Source of the DNA: Fimbriimonas sp.
Lineage (GTDB): Bacteria; Armatimonadota; Fimbriimonadia; Fimbriimonadales; Fimbriimonadaceae
Length of the DNA stretch: 64,000 nucleotides
Reading direction: 5' to 3'
Assembly (NCBI GenBank): GCA_031292555.1
Contig: JARLGV010000101.1
Coordinates: 1 to 64,000 of the forward strand
Shown here: in pieces, positions 8,395-17,543 of the stretch
How the letters are laid out: each line of letters begins with the position of its first letter
Position numbering within the stretch: the stretch's first letter is position 1
Translations under genes and position numbers: made by a program
The notes under the pieces: model-generated
Databases searched by the model: none
The model's input: only the letters and a program-made list of their open reading frames with translations
Told to the model about the DNA's origin: nothing

Positions 8395-11300
8395 TTACTT
8401 GACCAGGGCGTGGACGATGGCGATAAGGAGTCCGGCGTTTGTGACCTGCGCCAGTTCGGTCGCAAAGTCTGCACCCTTGTCGCGCAGGTGGTCGGCCATG
8501 ACCTTGGTCGGAATGAAGATCGTGTCTCCTGGCTCCAGACGCGTCTTCATCGAGGCCTTCAGAATGCTGCCCGAAGCTCGAATCACGATGATCTGTTCGA
8601 GTGCCGCATCCGATGTCGCACCGCCAGAGTGATCGATGTAGTAGAGCATGCTCCTGCCCTGCTCGAACCTAACAGCCGTAGCAGAGGCCACCGCACCAGT
8701 TACTACGACTGAGATCGGCGTTTCGGGCACATAGATGACGTCGCCATCGCGCACGACGACATCGTCACGCGAGCCGGGATGCTTAAGGGCCTTTTCAACG
8801 TTCACGTTGATCGTCCCAAGCGGCTCAAGGCTTGCCGGCTTTAGTTCTCGAGCCGGAGTTGCAGCAGGCTTCTCGGTCAAGCCGTTTGTACTGTTCGGTC
8901 CCGAATTGGTGTTCGGCGCAATTCCGCCGGCCGCCACCGTGACGGAGGGCTGGCTCGCCTTGGACGCCTCGGTTAGGGCTCGCAGCTTGTCGACTTCGCT
9001 CCGTGCCAGGGCACGCTTAAACTCGTCGGCCTGAATCGTTGTGATAACTTCCTGAATGCGAGGGCCAAGAGTGACTTGCGCCTCCGTCCTCAAGTTCTTC
9101 GCAATTCTCGTGAACTGAGAGCCTAACGGATATGCGTTTGGCAGGACCCCGCCAGCTCGTTTGAACAGTTGGGAGAGATGCACGGTGTTCGAGGTGACCA
9201 GGTAGGGTCCAGGGTTCTTGACGTATCCCAACACCGTGATCGTCATGGGTTGATCCATGATCGTCGCGTCTTCGGGGATGGTTACATAGTCGCCGTCTTG
9301 AAGAATGATTGCCGCCCCCGCGGGGCCTTCCATCTCTTGCAGGTCGAACTTCTTAACGGGTGTGCCCTCAGGAGTGCGGGCCGTCGCCAACTCGATTCGA
9401 TCGCTTGCTTTGGGTGTTGGGCCACCGGCGATTCTGATGAGGTCCTGAAGGGTCATTCCCTCGGCTCGAGGATAGGTCTTTGGAGCCTGCACGGCGCCTG
9501 CAATCGAGACGCTCTGCTTGGGACGAAACTGGGTTTCTTCCTTCGTATAGACGTTAAGCTTGTCACCCGGCTTGAGCACGATATCGCTCGCCGGATCGTG
9601 GCTCATGACCTTGTTCAGGTCGATGATCTTCATCTCTCCAAACGTGCCATCCAGGTTGAGACGCTGCAAGTAGGCACGATCGGCATAGGCGGTCGGAAGA
9701 GGGTTGCCCGCAATTGCGAGCAGATCATGCACGCGCATGCCCTGGGAGAGCGTGTAGTGGTTAGGCACTTGAACCGCGCCCACGATGTCGACTTCCTGCT
9801 TCGGCTGGAAGTTGGCTTGCTCTCTAGTGTAGATCGTGACTAGGTCTCGGCTGGCCAACTCGGGATTGTTAGAAGCGTCACCCTCAAGCGCCTTGGCAAC
9901 GTTGAATGTGATCAACGGGCCAGGCGTTCCGTCCAGATTCGTGCGCTGGATGAACGCGTGATCCAAGTCCGCATTCGGTAGAACGTTGCCCGCAAGAAGG
10001 ATCAGGTCGCGGACCGTCATGTGAGGGCTTAGTGGGAAGCTGAGCGGCTTTACGACTATCGCTGGCGCCGCCGCTGGCTCCGGTACCTTTCCGCTTTCCT
10101 TGATGCCGTTCGCGTTTGTCGCTGCGACCGTATTCTGTACGGCTGTCGCGGCGGCCGTGTTCTGTACCGCTGTCGCGGCAACCTCAGGTCCCTTTGACTG
10201 GGCTGTCCCGGCGTCCTTGGGTACATCCTTGACTGTGTCAGTGACAAGGCCCTGAACTGGACCTTGTATTGAAACCGTTTGATCTGCGATATACGCGGAC
10301 TCGCGGACAGTCAACACAGTCAATGCATCGCGGTCTTGCAGGACGACGTCGTCGGTCGGATCACCGAGCATCGCCTTCCTCAAATTGATCTTCAGGAGTG
10401 GCCCGACAGTTCCGTCGAGGTTTGTCCTCTGAACAAACGCGAGAGTGTCGAAGGCATCGGGAGCCAAGCCGCCTACTTGGAGGAGGACGTCCTTGACGGT
10501 CATGTTGTCCTTTCGCTCAAAGGTGCCCGGCTTGTTGACCGCGCCTTTGACCGTGACCTTTCTCACGCCCATCCACTGGATGTCGTTGACGTCGTAGATG
10601 ATCAGTTCGTCATCTTCCTGAAGAAGGATGTTCGCCTTGGGATCTCGCTTATACGCCTTCTCCAAGTCAATTCTGATCAACGTGTGGGTGGTTTGGTCGT
10701 CGTTTCGACGAACCAGATCGGCGCGCTCCATGTATGCATTGGGCATGAAGCCTCGAGCTGCATCGATCAGGTCGGCGACGGTCATGCCCTTGGTGAGACC
10801 GTAATGGTGCGGTTGGTCGACCGGACCGACAATCGTCACTTCGTTGACTAGGTCCTTTCGAATGCTGTAGACGTTTACGTCGTCCTCGTCCCGCATCACT
10901 GGGTTATTCGCCGCATCCTTTATCTCAGCGTTGACGTCAAGCAGATACCGCTCCACGTGATCTCGCGTGGTTTCGATGGAGATCTTTTGGGCGATACCGC
11001 TCGGCTTGACTCCGCCGCCGAAATGCAGCAGGTCCCTAAGTTTCTCGTTGCCTTTAAGTTCGTAAACCGATGGACGGACGACTTCACCTTGAAGCGCCAC
11101 GAGGTTTTCTGCTGGCGGAATGTAGATGACGTCGCCGGGCTGAAGTGGTACGTCCTCGCGGTAATTGAGGTTAACAAGCTGATCGTACAGGTCGAATTCT
11201 CGGACGAATCCGTTGGTCCTCTTGAGGACGATACGCCTCAACGTTCCTTTCTCGTTGGGACCGCCTGACATGTAGATCGCGTTGAACAGCGTCATGATCG

Positions 11301-12213
11301 AGGGCATCTGGTACGTGCCGGGCGCATAGGACTCGCCGCTTATCGTGATCGACATCGAACGCAGCTCCTTAAGCTGAACCGTGACGTCGGCATCCCGGAC
11401 TCCCTTCTTTACGGCGATTTTTAACGTGTGCTCTAGCTGAGCCAGGGTTTGGCCCCGAACTACGATCTTTTCGCCGGTCTGAGGAATCGTGATATATCCT
11501 TGGCCGTCAACCGTCAAGTCCTGATTCGTCGGATCTTGCGTCGGGCTGGAAACCCGCATCGTTAACGCATCGCCCGGGCCAAGTTGATATCGATCCGGCA
11601 CGGGCATGAAGATGTTGCCCAGGTTGTTCTGCTCAGGGCCAGTGATCGTCTTCGTAGGATCGATATTCAGCCGGTACGCGCCGTTATTGAGAAGCAAGCG
11701 CCGCGCTTCGATCGCATATCGGGCCGCTTCGAACTGGGAGAAACCAAAAATCGGTAGACCGTGGGCGCCCGTAAACTTGTGCTTGGCCATGATCTCCGTG
11801 ATCGAACTCGGAGGGTTGACGCTAATGTTCGCTGGTTGGCCGGCGGCGTTGGTTGACGATTGCTGTTGCTGCCCAGGGTTGACGACTACGACTCCGGGAG
11901 CCCCTCCCGTCGTTGTTGGATTGGCTTGGCCCCCGCCCTGACCTCCCGGAGGGAGCAGAGGATTACCGACGGCTCCTGGCAGTTGCACTCCGCCTCCGCC
12001 TCCGCCACCTTGAGCCCCGCCTTGTCCCAAAATTGTTGAGACGGGCGTACCTGTGCCCTGATCGTTCTTTTTCTTGTCGTCGTCGTTCTGCCCGAGCTGG
12101 CCAAAGGCCGTTCCGGCGCCCAACATCATCAGAGCCAGGATTGACAAACTGCCGATAGAGAGGGTTCGACGAGCAGAAAGGCGTAGCCTGCGATACGTCT
12201 TGGAGGTTTTCAT
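8395..12213 (-). CDS. Giant multi-SLBB outer-membrane polysaccharide export protein (Wza-like)
   Basis: 1272 aa from MKTSKTYR, several times longer than classical Wza (about 380 aa). A signal sequence (about residues 18-39, SIGSLSILALMMLGAGTAFG) precedes a Gly/Gln-rich linker. A poly-export domain begins at DRYQLGPGDAL. Then come nine SLBB-like units, each with a (V/I)xGxVxxPxxY-type first strand and a later LLxxAGG-type helix. An Ala-rich insert splits unit five, and an Ala/Pro/Asn-rich linker precedes the ninth unit. The C-terminus ends in a hydrophobic helix. No lipobox cysteine is visible. By family the protein forms a periplasm-to-surface conduit for polysaccharide. Start chosen because a longer frame adds 46 residues with no signal-peptide character before this Met. 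Confidence 0.88.
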   Translation of the reverse strand: MKTSKTYRRLRLSARRTLSIGSLSILALMMLGAGTAFGQLGQNDDDKKKNDQGTGTPVSTILGQGGAQGGGGGGGVQLPGAVGNPLLPPGGQGGGQANPTTTGGAPGVVVVNPGQQQQSSTNAAGQPANISVNPPSSITEIMAKHKFTGAHGLPIFGFSQFEAARYAIEARRLLLNNGAYRLNIDPTKTITGPEQNNLGNIFMPVPDRYQLGPGDALTMRVSSPTQDPTNQDLTVDGQGYITIPQTGEKIVVRGQTLAQLEHTLKIAVKKGVRDADVTVQLKELRSMSITISGESYAPGTYQMPSIMTLFNAIYMSGGPNEKGTLRRIVLKRTNGFVREFDLYDQLVNLNYREDVPLQPGDVIYIPPAENLVALQGEVVRPSVYELKGNEKLRDLLHFGGGVKPSGIAQKISIETTRDHVERYLLDVNAEIKDAANNPVMRDEDDVNVYSIRKDLVNEVTIVGPVDQPHHYGLTKGMTVADLIDAARGFMPNAYMERADLVRRNDDQTTHTLIRIDLEKAYKRDPKANILLQEDDELIIYDVNDIQWMGVRKVTVKGAVNKPGTFERKDNMTVKDVLLQVGGLAPDAFDTLAFVQRTNLDGTVGPLLKINLRKAMLGDPTDDVVLQDRDALTVLTVRESAYIADQTVSIQGPVQGLVTDTVKDVPKDAGTAQSKGPEVAATAVQNTAAATAVQNTVAATNANGIKESGKVPEPAAAPAIVVKPLSFPLSPHMTVRDLILLAGNVLPNADLDHAFIQRTNLDGTPGPLITFNVAKALEGDASNNPELASRDLVTIYTREQANFQPKQEVDIVGAVQVPNHYTLSQGMRVHDLLAIAGNPLPTAYADRAYLQRLNLDGTFGEMKIIDLNKVMSHDPASDIVLKPGDKLNVYTKEETQFRPKQSVSIAGAVQAPKTYPRAEGMTLQDLIRIAGGPTPKASDRIELATARTPEGTPVKKFDLQEMEGPAGAAIILQDGDYVTIPEDATIMDQPMTITVLGYVKNPGPYLVTSNTVHLSQLFKRAGGVLPNAYPLGSQFTRIAKNLRTEAQVTLGPRIQEVITTIQADEFKRALARSEVDKLRALTEASKASQPSVTVAAGGIAPNTNSGPNSTNGLTEKPAATPARELKPASLEPLGTINVNVEKALKHPGSRDDVVVRDGDVIYVPETPISVVVTGAVASATAVRFEQGRSMLYYIDHSGGATSDAALEQIIVIRASGSILKASMKTRLEPGDTIFIPTKVMADHLRDKGADFATELAQVTNAGLLIAIVHALVK
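10126..10179 (-). repeat. Two-copy 27-bp direct repeat inside the export-protein gene
   Basis: Two near-identical blocks (10130-10152 and 10157-10179, spaced by 27 bases) encode two copies of an ATAVQNT-type nonapeptide in an Ala-rich insert that interrupts the fifth SLBB unit. The difference is two silent or near-silent changes. It looks like a recent in-frame duplication in a flexible linker. Confidence 0.75.
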
Positions 12214-12517
12214 AGATAAGTGGAAATCCCTAATCAAACGATTGGAGCCATGGCATAGTACCATACGAAATCGACCGGTTTTGGCCGCAAACAGACTCAA
12301 AGGAGTGCCCGACTCGCGCCTATTCCGATGGGTCGAAATCATCTCCTTCATAATAGATGTCCAGGTTCGACATCGGCCAGATTATTGGGCCTTAAGGCAT
12401 TGGCCAATCGCACACTGCGAAGAACAATCTTCCGTTACAGGTAGTTCCACTCCACTACAACGGCCCTCAAACTAGCGTGTTGCCCCTTCGAACGTCCAGC
12501 CATGCCGAAGGAAATGG

Positions 12518-12554
12518 ATCCGCTCGCAGAACAACGTAGTGACCGCGAGCGGAT
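12518..12554 (-). terminator. Hairpin after the TviB-type gene (weak terminator)
   Basis: A perfect 10-bp stem (atccgctcgc at 12518-12527 with gcgagcggat at 12545-12554) and a 17-base loop begin 7 bases past the stop codon on the minus strand. The bases after it (CCATTTCCTTC) are only mildly T-rich, so termination may be partial. This would separate the dehydrogenase from the long export operon while allowing some read-through. Confidence 0.5.
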
Positions 12555-12560
12555 GACGGA

Positions 12561-13859
12561 CTAGAGGGTGAGAAGAGTGACGCCTTCGGGAATCCGGTCG
12601 GGCGCGACAGCAGACTTGACGTCGTAGAGTAGGCCATCTGACTTGAGGCATCTCTCGAACAGCTGATCCAGTTGGTCGCGGATGGCCCGATGGGGAACGG
12701 CGACGATCACGGCGTCGACTTTCTCCAGAGATTCAAGTGGGCAAAGCTTCAATCCGTACTCCTCTTCGACGCCGTGGAAGTCTGCAATCGGGTCGTAAAC
12801 AAGCGGCTCAATCCCGTACTCCCGCAATTCGAGCACGACGTCGATGACTCGTGTATTGCGGATGTCGGGGACATTCTCCTTGAACGTGAAGCCGAGGATG
12901 GCCACCGATACAGAGTCAAGGTTCTGACGCCTTGCAACTAGGGCTTTAACGACCGACTGGGCCACATAACGACCCATGCGGTCGTTGATGCGCCGGCCGG
13001 CAAGAATCACCTCGGGATGGTATCCCATTTGCTCTGACCTAGCCGTGAGGTAGTAGGGGTCCACGCCGATGCAGTGACCACCTACAAAACCAGGAGTGAA
13101 TTTGAGGAAATTCCACTTCGTTCCGGCGGCTTCCAACACTTCATGGGTTGCAATACCCAAGCGTCCAAAGATCAACGCCAATTCGTTCATGAGAGCGATA
13201 TTGACGTCTCGTTGAGTGTTCTCAATGACCTTGGCTGCTTCGGCGACCTTGATGGTGCTAGCTCGGTGCACTCCGGCATCGATGATCAACCCATAGACCG
13301 AAGCGACTCTCTCGAGGGTCTTGTTATCCTCTCCCGAAACAACTTTTACGATCGTGGACAACATATGTTGCCGATCGCCCGGGTTGATTCTTTCGGGGGA
13401 GTAACCCACCGTGAAATCAACGCCCGCGACAAGGCCAGACGATTGCGCGAGTATCGGCCGGCAGACGTCTTCGGTGACGCCGGGATATACCGTCGATTCA
13501 TAGACGACGCATGCACCCAACGTCAAATGAGCTCCGACCGTTTTGGATGCGGACTGAAGAGCACTGAGGTCGGGTTGACGATTATTGTCGATCGGCGTCG
13601 GCACGGTAACGATAAAAAACGTTCTTCCGTCAAGATCCGATGGGTCGGCGGTGAACCGGACGCCACACTCCCCAAGCGTTTCGGCGTCGAATTCGCCGGT
13701 TGAGTCGAATCCCGACCGAAGCTTCTCAATACGGTGGCGGCTGACGTCGAAACCAACGACGTCAAGCCCCTTTTGCCCAAATGCGACGGCTACCGGTAAG
13801 CCGACGTATCCTAAACCTACAACGCAGATCCTTTCCTGATTTGCGGCGCTATCTGCCAA
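12561..13859 (-). CDS. tviB: UDP-N-acetylhexosamine 6-dehydrogenase (TviB/WbpO type)
   Basis: 432 aa. GLGYVG (15-20) binds NAD; ESTVYPGVTE (121-130), YSPERINPGD (153-162), Lys210 and the catalytic cysteine in GGHCIGVDPYY (Cys263) are all present. The YESTVYPG and ERINPGD pattern is that of TviB/VipA/WbpO, which oxidise UDP-GlcNAc or UDP-GalNAc to the uronic acid, unlike the WecC pattern of the second dehydrogenase in this window. So two different N-acetylhexosaminuronic acids may be made. It is the first gene of the leftward block. The 209 bases between its stop and the next gene suggest partly separate transcription. Confidence 0.88.
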   Translation of the reverse strand: MADSAANQERICVVGLGYVGLPVAVAFGQKGLDVVGFDVSRHRIEKLRSGFDSTGEFDAETLGECGVRFTADPSDLDGRTFFIVTVPTPIDNNRQPDLSALQSASKTVGAHLTLGACVVYESTVYPGVTEDVCRPILAQSSGLVAGVDFTVGYSPERINPGDRQHMLSTIVKVVSGEDNKTLERVASVYGLIIDAGVHRASTIKVAEAAKVIENTQRDVNIALMNELALIFGRLGIATHEVLEAAGTKWNFLKFTPGFVGGHCIGVDPYYLTARSEQMGYHPEVILAGRRINDRMGRYVAQSVVKALVARRQNLDSVSVAILGFTFKENVPDIRNTRVIDVVLELREYGIEPLVYDPIADFHGVEEEYGLKLCPLESLEKVDAVIVAVPHRAIRDQLDQLFERCLKSDGLLYDVKSAVAPDRIPEGVTLLTL

Positions 13860-14263
13860 ACTGAACTCCTTTCAATAAGCCTAATCTGAACGAATACTTT
13901 ACCAGGCAACCTCGTACTTTTCAGGCCACCGTGACCTTAGCCTTGACTCCATCTGCAACGACGAATCATCGGCGGTAGACAAGGCCACCCGGACCTTTGA
14001 CCTACTCGGACAGAACCATAACGGCCCATGAAGAGGTCATCTTGCGGGTAGAATCGCCATTCGGTCATTCGCAAAGGAAACATGTCGGTCGCTTCAAACG
14101 GGGCCAAGCCCTACGGTATTCGGTCTATTGCGGCAATGCTTGAATCCACTTCACCGACCTTTCTAGCTTCGGCCTGTTCGCACGCTCGGAAGGGAATGCG
14201 ACAGGATGAGCGGGTTTTTAGTTTGGTCATGATGATTGGCGGAGCGCCAGGAGGTTGCTTGCC
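13860..14263. other. Divergent intergenic region, no confident gene
   Basis: About 400 bases between two divergently transcribed genes, where promoters for both must lie. I see a TAGAAT hexamer at 14049-14054 for the rightward gene but no matching -35. A 61-codon frame from 14082 runs into the start of the glycosyltransferase gene; it has no similarity I recognise and a poorly spaced ribosome site. A clear AGGAGG lies at 14249-14254. Nothing else stands out. Confidence 0.5.
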
Positions 14264-15415
14264 TTGAGGATGCTGCGTGTCGTAAAGGGTGCGAAGCTCG
14301 AGCTCGGCGGACCTGTTGAGGCGATGTTTCAGTGCGCCAGGCAACTCCAAGAGATGGGGCACTCTACCGAGATCCTATCGATGGATGCGCCAGGCGATCC
14401 GGGGATTAGCGACACTGTCTTCAAAGTCCACGCTATGGGACCGGCAAAGACGAGTTTCGGTTTCAGCCCTCGGACGGCTCCCTGGTTGGAGGCTCACATC
14501 GCCGACTACGACGTAGTGATCGTGCACGGGGTTTGGCTTCACCACGGTTGGGTCGTACGCAATGCGGCACGCAAACACAAGGTGCCATATTTCGTATACA
14601 CCCACGGTAGCCTCGATCCCTACATTAGGCGCGCCTACCCGATCAAAGCAGTCAAGAAGCAGGTTTATTGGCCATTCGAAACGAGGGTGCTGCACGATGC
14701 TCAAGCCGTACTTTTCACGACAGAAGAGGAGCGACTGACATCGAGACAGTCCTACAAGCCCTACAAGGTTGTCGAGCGGGTCGTGCCTTATGGCACTTCG
14801 GCCCCAGTATTCACCGAAAGCCAGATCGACAAGTTCTATGAAATCGTTCCCAAAGCGCGGAACAAGCGCGTCATCCTCTGCGTCGGCCGTTTTCATCCGA
14901 TCAAGGGCATGGATCTGCTGATGGAGGCGTTCGGTCGGGTCTTTGCCAAGGATTCGAACTGGATTCTGGTGGTAGCCGGTCCCGATGAATGCGGGTTAAA
15001 GGCAGGATTCGAGCAAATTGCTCAGACCTATGGAGTTGCTGATCGAGTCTTCTTCCCCGGCATGATCAAGGGAGAGGCTAAGTGGGGCGCGTTCCGCGCC
15101 GCAACCGTGTTCGCGCTTCCTAGCCACCACGAGAATTTCGGGATAGCGGTGGCCGAAGCCTTAAGCTGCGGAACGCCGGTCCTGGTATCTGACAAGGTGA
15201 ATATCTGGCGGGAGGTCACTGCTTCACGGGCAGGACTGGTTGCGCCCGATACGCTGGACGGAGCCGTCCTGCTGCTCAAGGAACTCAAGGGGCTGTCACC
15301 GGAAGACCTCACCGATATGGGTAAGCGGGCTACGGATTGTTTTGTCTCCCACTTCGAGGCTACTCGAATGGCAGCCGGCCTGCTTGAAGTCATTGCGGAA
15401 CTTGGCAGCCGCTAG
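14264..15415 (+). CDS. Glycosyltransferase family 4
   Basis: 383 aa GT-B enzyme. The C-terminal half has the nucleotide-sugar binding region GRFHPIKGMDLLMEAF and the EX7E-type motif in HENFGIAVAEAL, followed by GTPVLVSD. These mark retaining GT4 transferases that add sugars to a lipid-linked glycan on the cytoplasmic face. The start is uncertain. AGGAGG at 14249-14254 is ideally spaced (9 bases) for the TTG at 14264, while the ATG at 14270 is also in frame and would shorten the protein by two residues. It stands alone on the plus strand and converges with the GT9 gene, with 29 bases between stop codons. Donor and acceptor unknown. Confidence 0.87.
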   Translation: MRMLRVVKGAKLELGGPVEAMFQCARQLQEMGHSTEILSMDAPGDPGISDTVFKVHAMGPAKTSFGFSPRTAPWLEAHIADYDVVIVHGVWLHHGWVVRNAARKHKVPYFVYTHGSLDPYIRRAYPIKAVKKQVYWPFETRVLHDAQAVLFTTEEERLTSRQSYKPYKVVERVVPYGTSAPVFTESQIDKFYEIVPKARNKRVILCVGRFHPIKGMDLLMEAFGRVFAKDSNWILVVAGPDECGLKAGFEQIAQTYGVADRVFFPGMIKGEAKWGAFRAATVFALPSHHENFGIAVAEALSCGTPVLVSDKVNIWREVTASRAGLVAPDTLDGAVLLLKELKGLSPEDLTDMGKRATDCFVSHFEATRMAAGLLEVIAELGSR

Positions 15416-15444
15416 CGTAGCGACCGGAATCGACAGAAATCTCT

Positions 15445-16533
15445 TTACGGATTGCCACGCGCTAAACGCGACAGTTCGAGTGTCTTTCGTGCCGATTCGT
15501 ACACCGCATCGCTCTGAATGGCGGTAAGGCACTCGTTCTGACGGTCGCAAGTTTGCAGAAGGCATCCTTCGCATGGTGTGGCGAATCGATGAACGACATG
15601 CTGATCACCATACGGATACCAGCGCCCCGGCCAGTCGCGAGCACTGAATATTGCCACGCATGGCACACCGGTGGCAGCTGCGATGTGCATCGTTCCAGTG
15701 TCATTGCCAAGATACATGTCGCAATGCTCGAAAACCGCGGCAGATTGCCGAATTGTGAGGTCGCCGGCGATGTTCCGGGAGTTGGGCACCTGCCGTTCGA
15801 ACTCCTCTAAGTAACCTCTCTCGGCAGGACTGCCAAAAAGCAGAAACGTCGAAGGTCGGGAGTCCTGGAGCTTCTTGCCGACTTCGATGAAGCGATTAAG
15901 GGGCCAGAGTTTCGCTGGCATCTTGCTGCCCGCGCCCAAAGCGATGACCGGCTTTGAAGTGTCAATCCCGTTTTGGGTTAGCCAAGTCTCCGCGAATGCT
16001 CGCTCGTCTTCGGTAAGGCCCAAGTGGGTGAGCGAATTTGGACTATCGGAGGTGAACACGCCGTCGCGTTTCAAGTGGCCGAGAAGAACATCCACCTCTC
16101 GCCTAACGGTTGGGAGCGGTGAACCTCCGGGTCGATAGTCAGTCTCGCGGAAGCCCGTCATCCCTACAATCTGCTTTACGCCGGCCATCCGGAAGAACTT
16201 CTCGTCGCGATCAAGCTGCTGCGGAGTTCGGTGGGAGGGCAGATAGACAAGCATGTCCAGCCTCTTGGATCGCAGCTTTGCGAGGAGCTTCAACATGTCA
16301 AGCTTGCTTGCACCTTCGGAACTGCTCTTGTACGACATCCATTCGTCATAGACGGCGCCAGCGCGGAGCACTTCCGTGCCAGTTGTCACTTGGCCGGAGC
16401 TTTGCTGGGTCAGGTACGTGATCTTGGCATTCGGAAACCGCTTTCGAACCGTCCACAGGGCCGGTAAGGCAACGATCGTGTCTCCAAGGTTGCCTATTCT
16501 GAATACCCCGATTCGCTCTGGGTCTCTGCTCAT
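15445..16533 (-). CDS. Glycosyltransferase family 9 (heptosyltransferase-like)
   Basis: 362 aa. The N-terminal FRIGNLGDTIVALPAL (11-26) and the later GNDTGTMHIAAATGVPCVA are the two hallmark segments of ADP-heptose:LPS heptosyltransferases. A cysteine cluster near the C-terminus (CEGCLLQTCDRQNEC) is common in this family and could bind a metal. The gene overlaps the end of hldD by four bases (ATGA) and lies in the same operon as hldD and hldE, which make ADP-L-glycero-D-manno-heptose. Heptose transfer is therefore well supported by both motif and context. Acceptor unknown: lipid A core or a capsule linker are both possible. Confidence 0.9.
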   Translation of the reverse strand: MSRDPERIGVFRIGNLGDTIVALPALWTVRKRFPNAKITYLTQQSSGQVTTGTEVLRAGAVYDEWMSYKSSSEGASKLDMLKLLAKLRSKRLDMLVYLPSHRTPQQLDRDEKFFRMAGVKQIVGMTGFRETDYRPGGSPLPTVRREVDVLLGHLKRDGVFTSDSPNSLTHLGLTEDERAFAETWLTQNGIDTSKPVIALGAGSKMPAKLWPLNRFIEVGKKLQDSRPSTFLLFGSPAERGYLEEFERQVPNSRNIAGDLTIRQSAAVFEHCDMYLGNDTGTMHIAAATGVPCVAIFSARDWPGRWYPYGDQHVVHRFATPCEGCLLQTCDRQNECLTAIQSDAVYESARKTLELSRLARGNP

Positions 16534-17507
16534 GCCGATGCATGCCCTCGCGAAAGGGCCAGTTGACGCTCGGACTGCAACATGCCGATGTAATCGACGA
16601 CCCCTTCCTCAAGCGTATGAGTCTGCTTCGTGAAACCGTGGCTGCGGAGGAGGCTCAAGTCGGCGCGGGTATTGAACTGATATTTGTCCGCAAGCGTGGT
16701 CGGAAAGTCGATGTACTCGATCTTGCCGCACCCGGTCGCCGCGATCACCGCATTGGCCAGATCGTTCCATGTGCGGCTCCGTCCCGATCCCGCATTCACA
16801 ATGGTTTTTGTCACGTCGCGTTCCCAGAAGTGCAAGTTGATGTCGACGATATCCTTCACGTAGACGAAATCGCGTGTCTGCTGGCCCGGGCCGTATGCAC
16901 CATATCCGCCAAACAAACGGGCGGAACCCGTTGCCATGATCTGGTTGTAGAACTGCACGACCATCGACGACATCTTGCCCTTGTGCGACTCTCCTGGTCC
17001 ATAGACGTTGAAGTAACGCAGGCCCACGATCGTGCTCTGAGCATGAGGCATCACTCGCTTCACATATTGGTCGAAGAGCAATTTCGAGTAACCGTAGACG
17101 TTCAGCGGAGCTTCCGTTCCGTCCGATTCACATGCCAACTCGGTATGGCCGTAGACGGCCGCACTCGAAGCATAAATGAACCTACTCTTGTTGGCCACGC
17201 AGTAGTTGAGCAATTGCTTGGAATACTCGAAGTTGTTGGCAAGCATGTACTTGCCGTCGTATTCCATCGTGTCGGTGCATGCACCCTCGTGGATGATCCC
17301 GCGAACGCCGGTGAAGTCCCCGTTCGATAGCCTTTGCAGAAACTCCTCCTTGTCGATGTAGTCGCGAAAGCTCGTCCCAACCAGGTTCCGGTACTTGTCC
17401 GACTTTCGGAGGTTGTCCACGACAACGATATCGTCCTCGCCCATCTGATTGAGTCGTTTGAGAATGTTGCTGCCTACGAATCCTGCGCCGCCGGTGAGAA
17501 TAATCAT
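16530..17507 (-). CDS. hldD: ADP-L-glycero-D-manno-heptose 6-epimerase
   Basis: 325 aa, close to the E. coli enzyme. GGAGFVG (6-12), the family-specific HEGACTDT (73-80), SSAAVYG (114-120) and catalytic YGYSK (Tyr138, Lys142) are visible. It epimerises C6 of ADP-D-glycero-D-manno-heptose, the last step of the activated-heptose pathway. It lies 36 bases after hldE and is translationally coupled to the GT9 gene. High confidence from the HEGACTDT motif and the operon partners. Confidence 0.95.
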   Translation of the reverse strand: MIILTGGAGFVGSNILKRLNQMGEDDIVVVDNLRKSDKYRNLVGTSFRDYIDKEEFLQRLSNGDFTGVRGIIHEGACTDTMEYDGKYMLANNFEYSKQLLNYCVANKSRFIYASSAAVYGHTELACESDGTEAPLNVYGYSKLLFDQYVKRVMPHAQSTIVGLRYFNVYGPGESHKGKMSSMVVQFYNQIMATGSARLFGGYGAYGPGQQTRDFVYVKDIVDINLHFWERDVTKTIVNAGSGRSRTWNDLANAVIAATGCGKIEYIDFPTTLADKYQFNTRADLSLLRSHGFTKQTHTLEEGVVDYIGMLQSERQLALSRGHASA

Positions 17508-17543
17508 TGTTTTCAGTAGTTAAGGAAACTCATCGCCTGGATG

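Noticed and set aside
529-13859. Antisense frames of over 100 codons on the plus strand of the polysaccharide block
   Set aside because: They mirror the codon pattern of the minus-strand genes and carry no motifs or ribosome sites.
14082-14267. 61-codon frame before the GT4 gene
   Set aside because: Ribosome site is only 3 bases from the ATG, no similarity, and it overlaps the GT4 start and its AGGAGG site.
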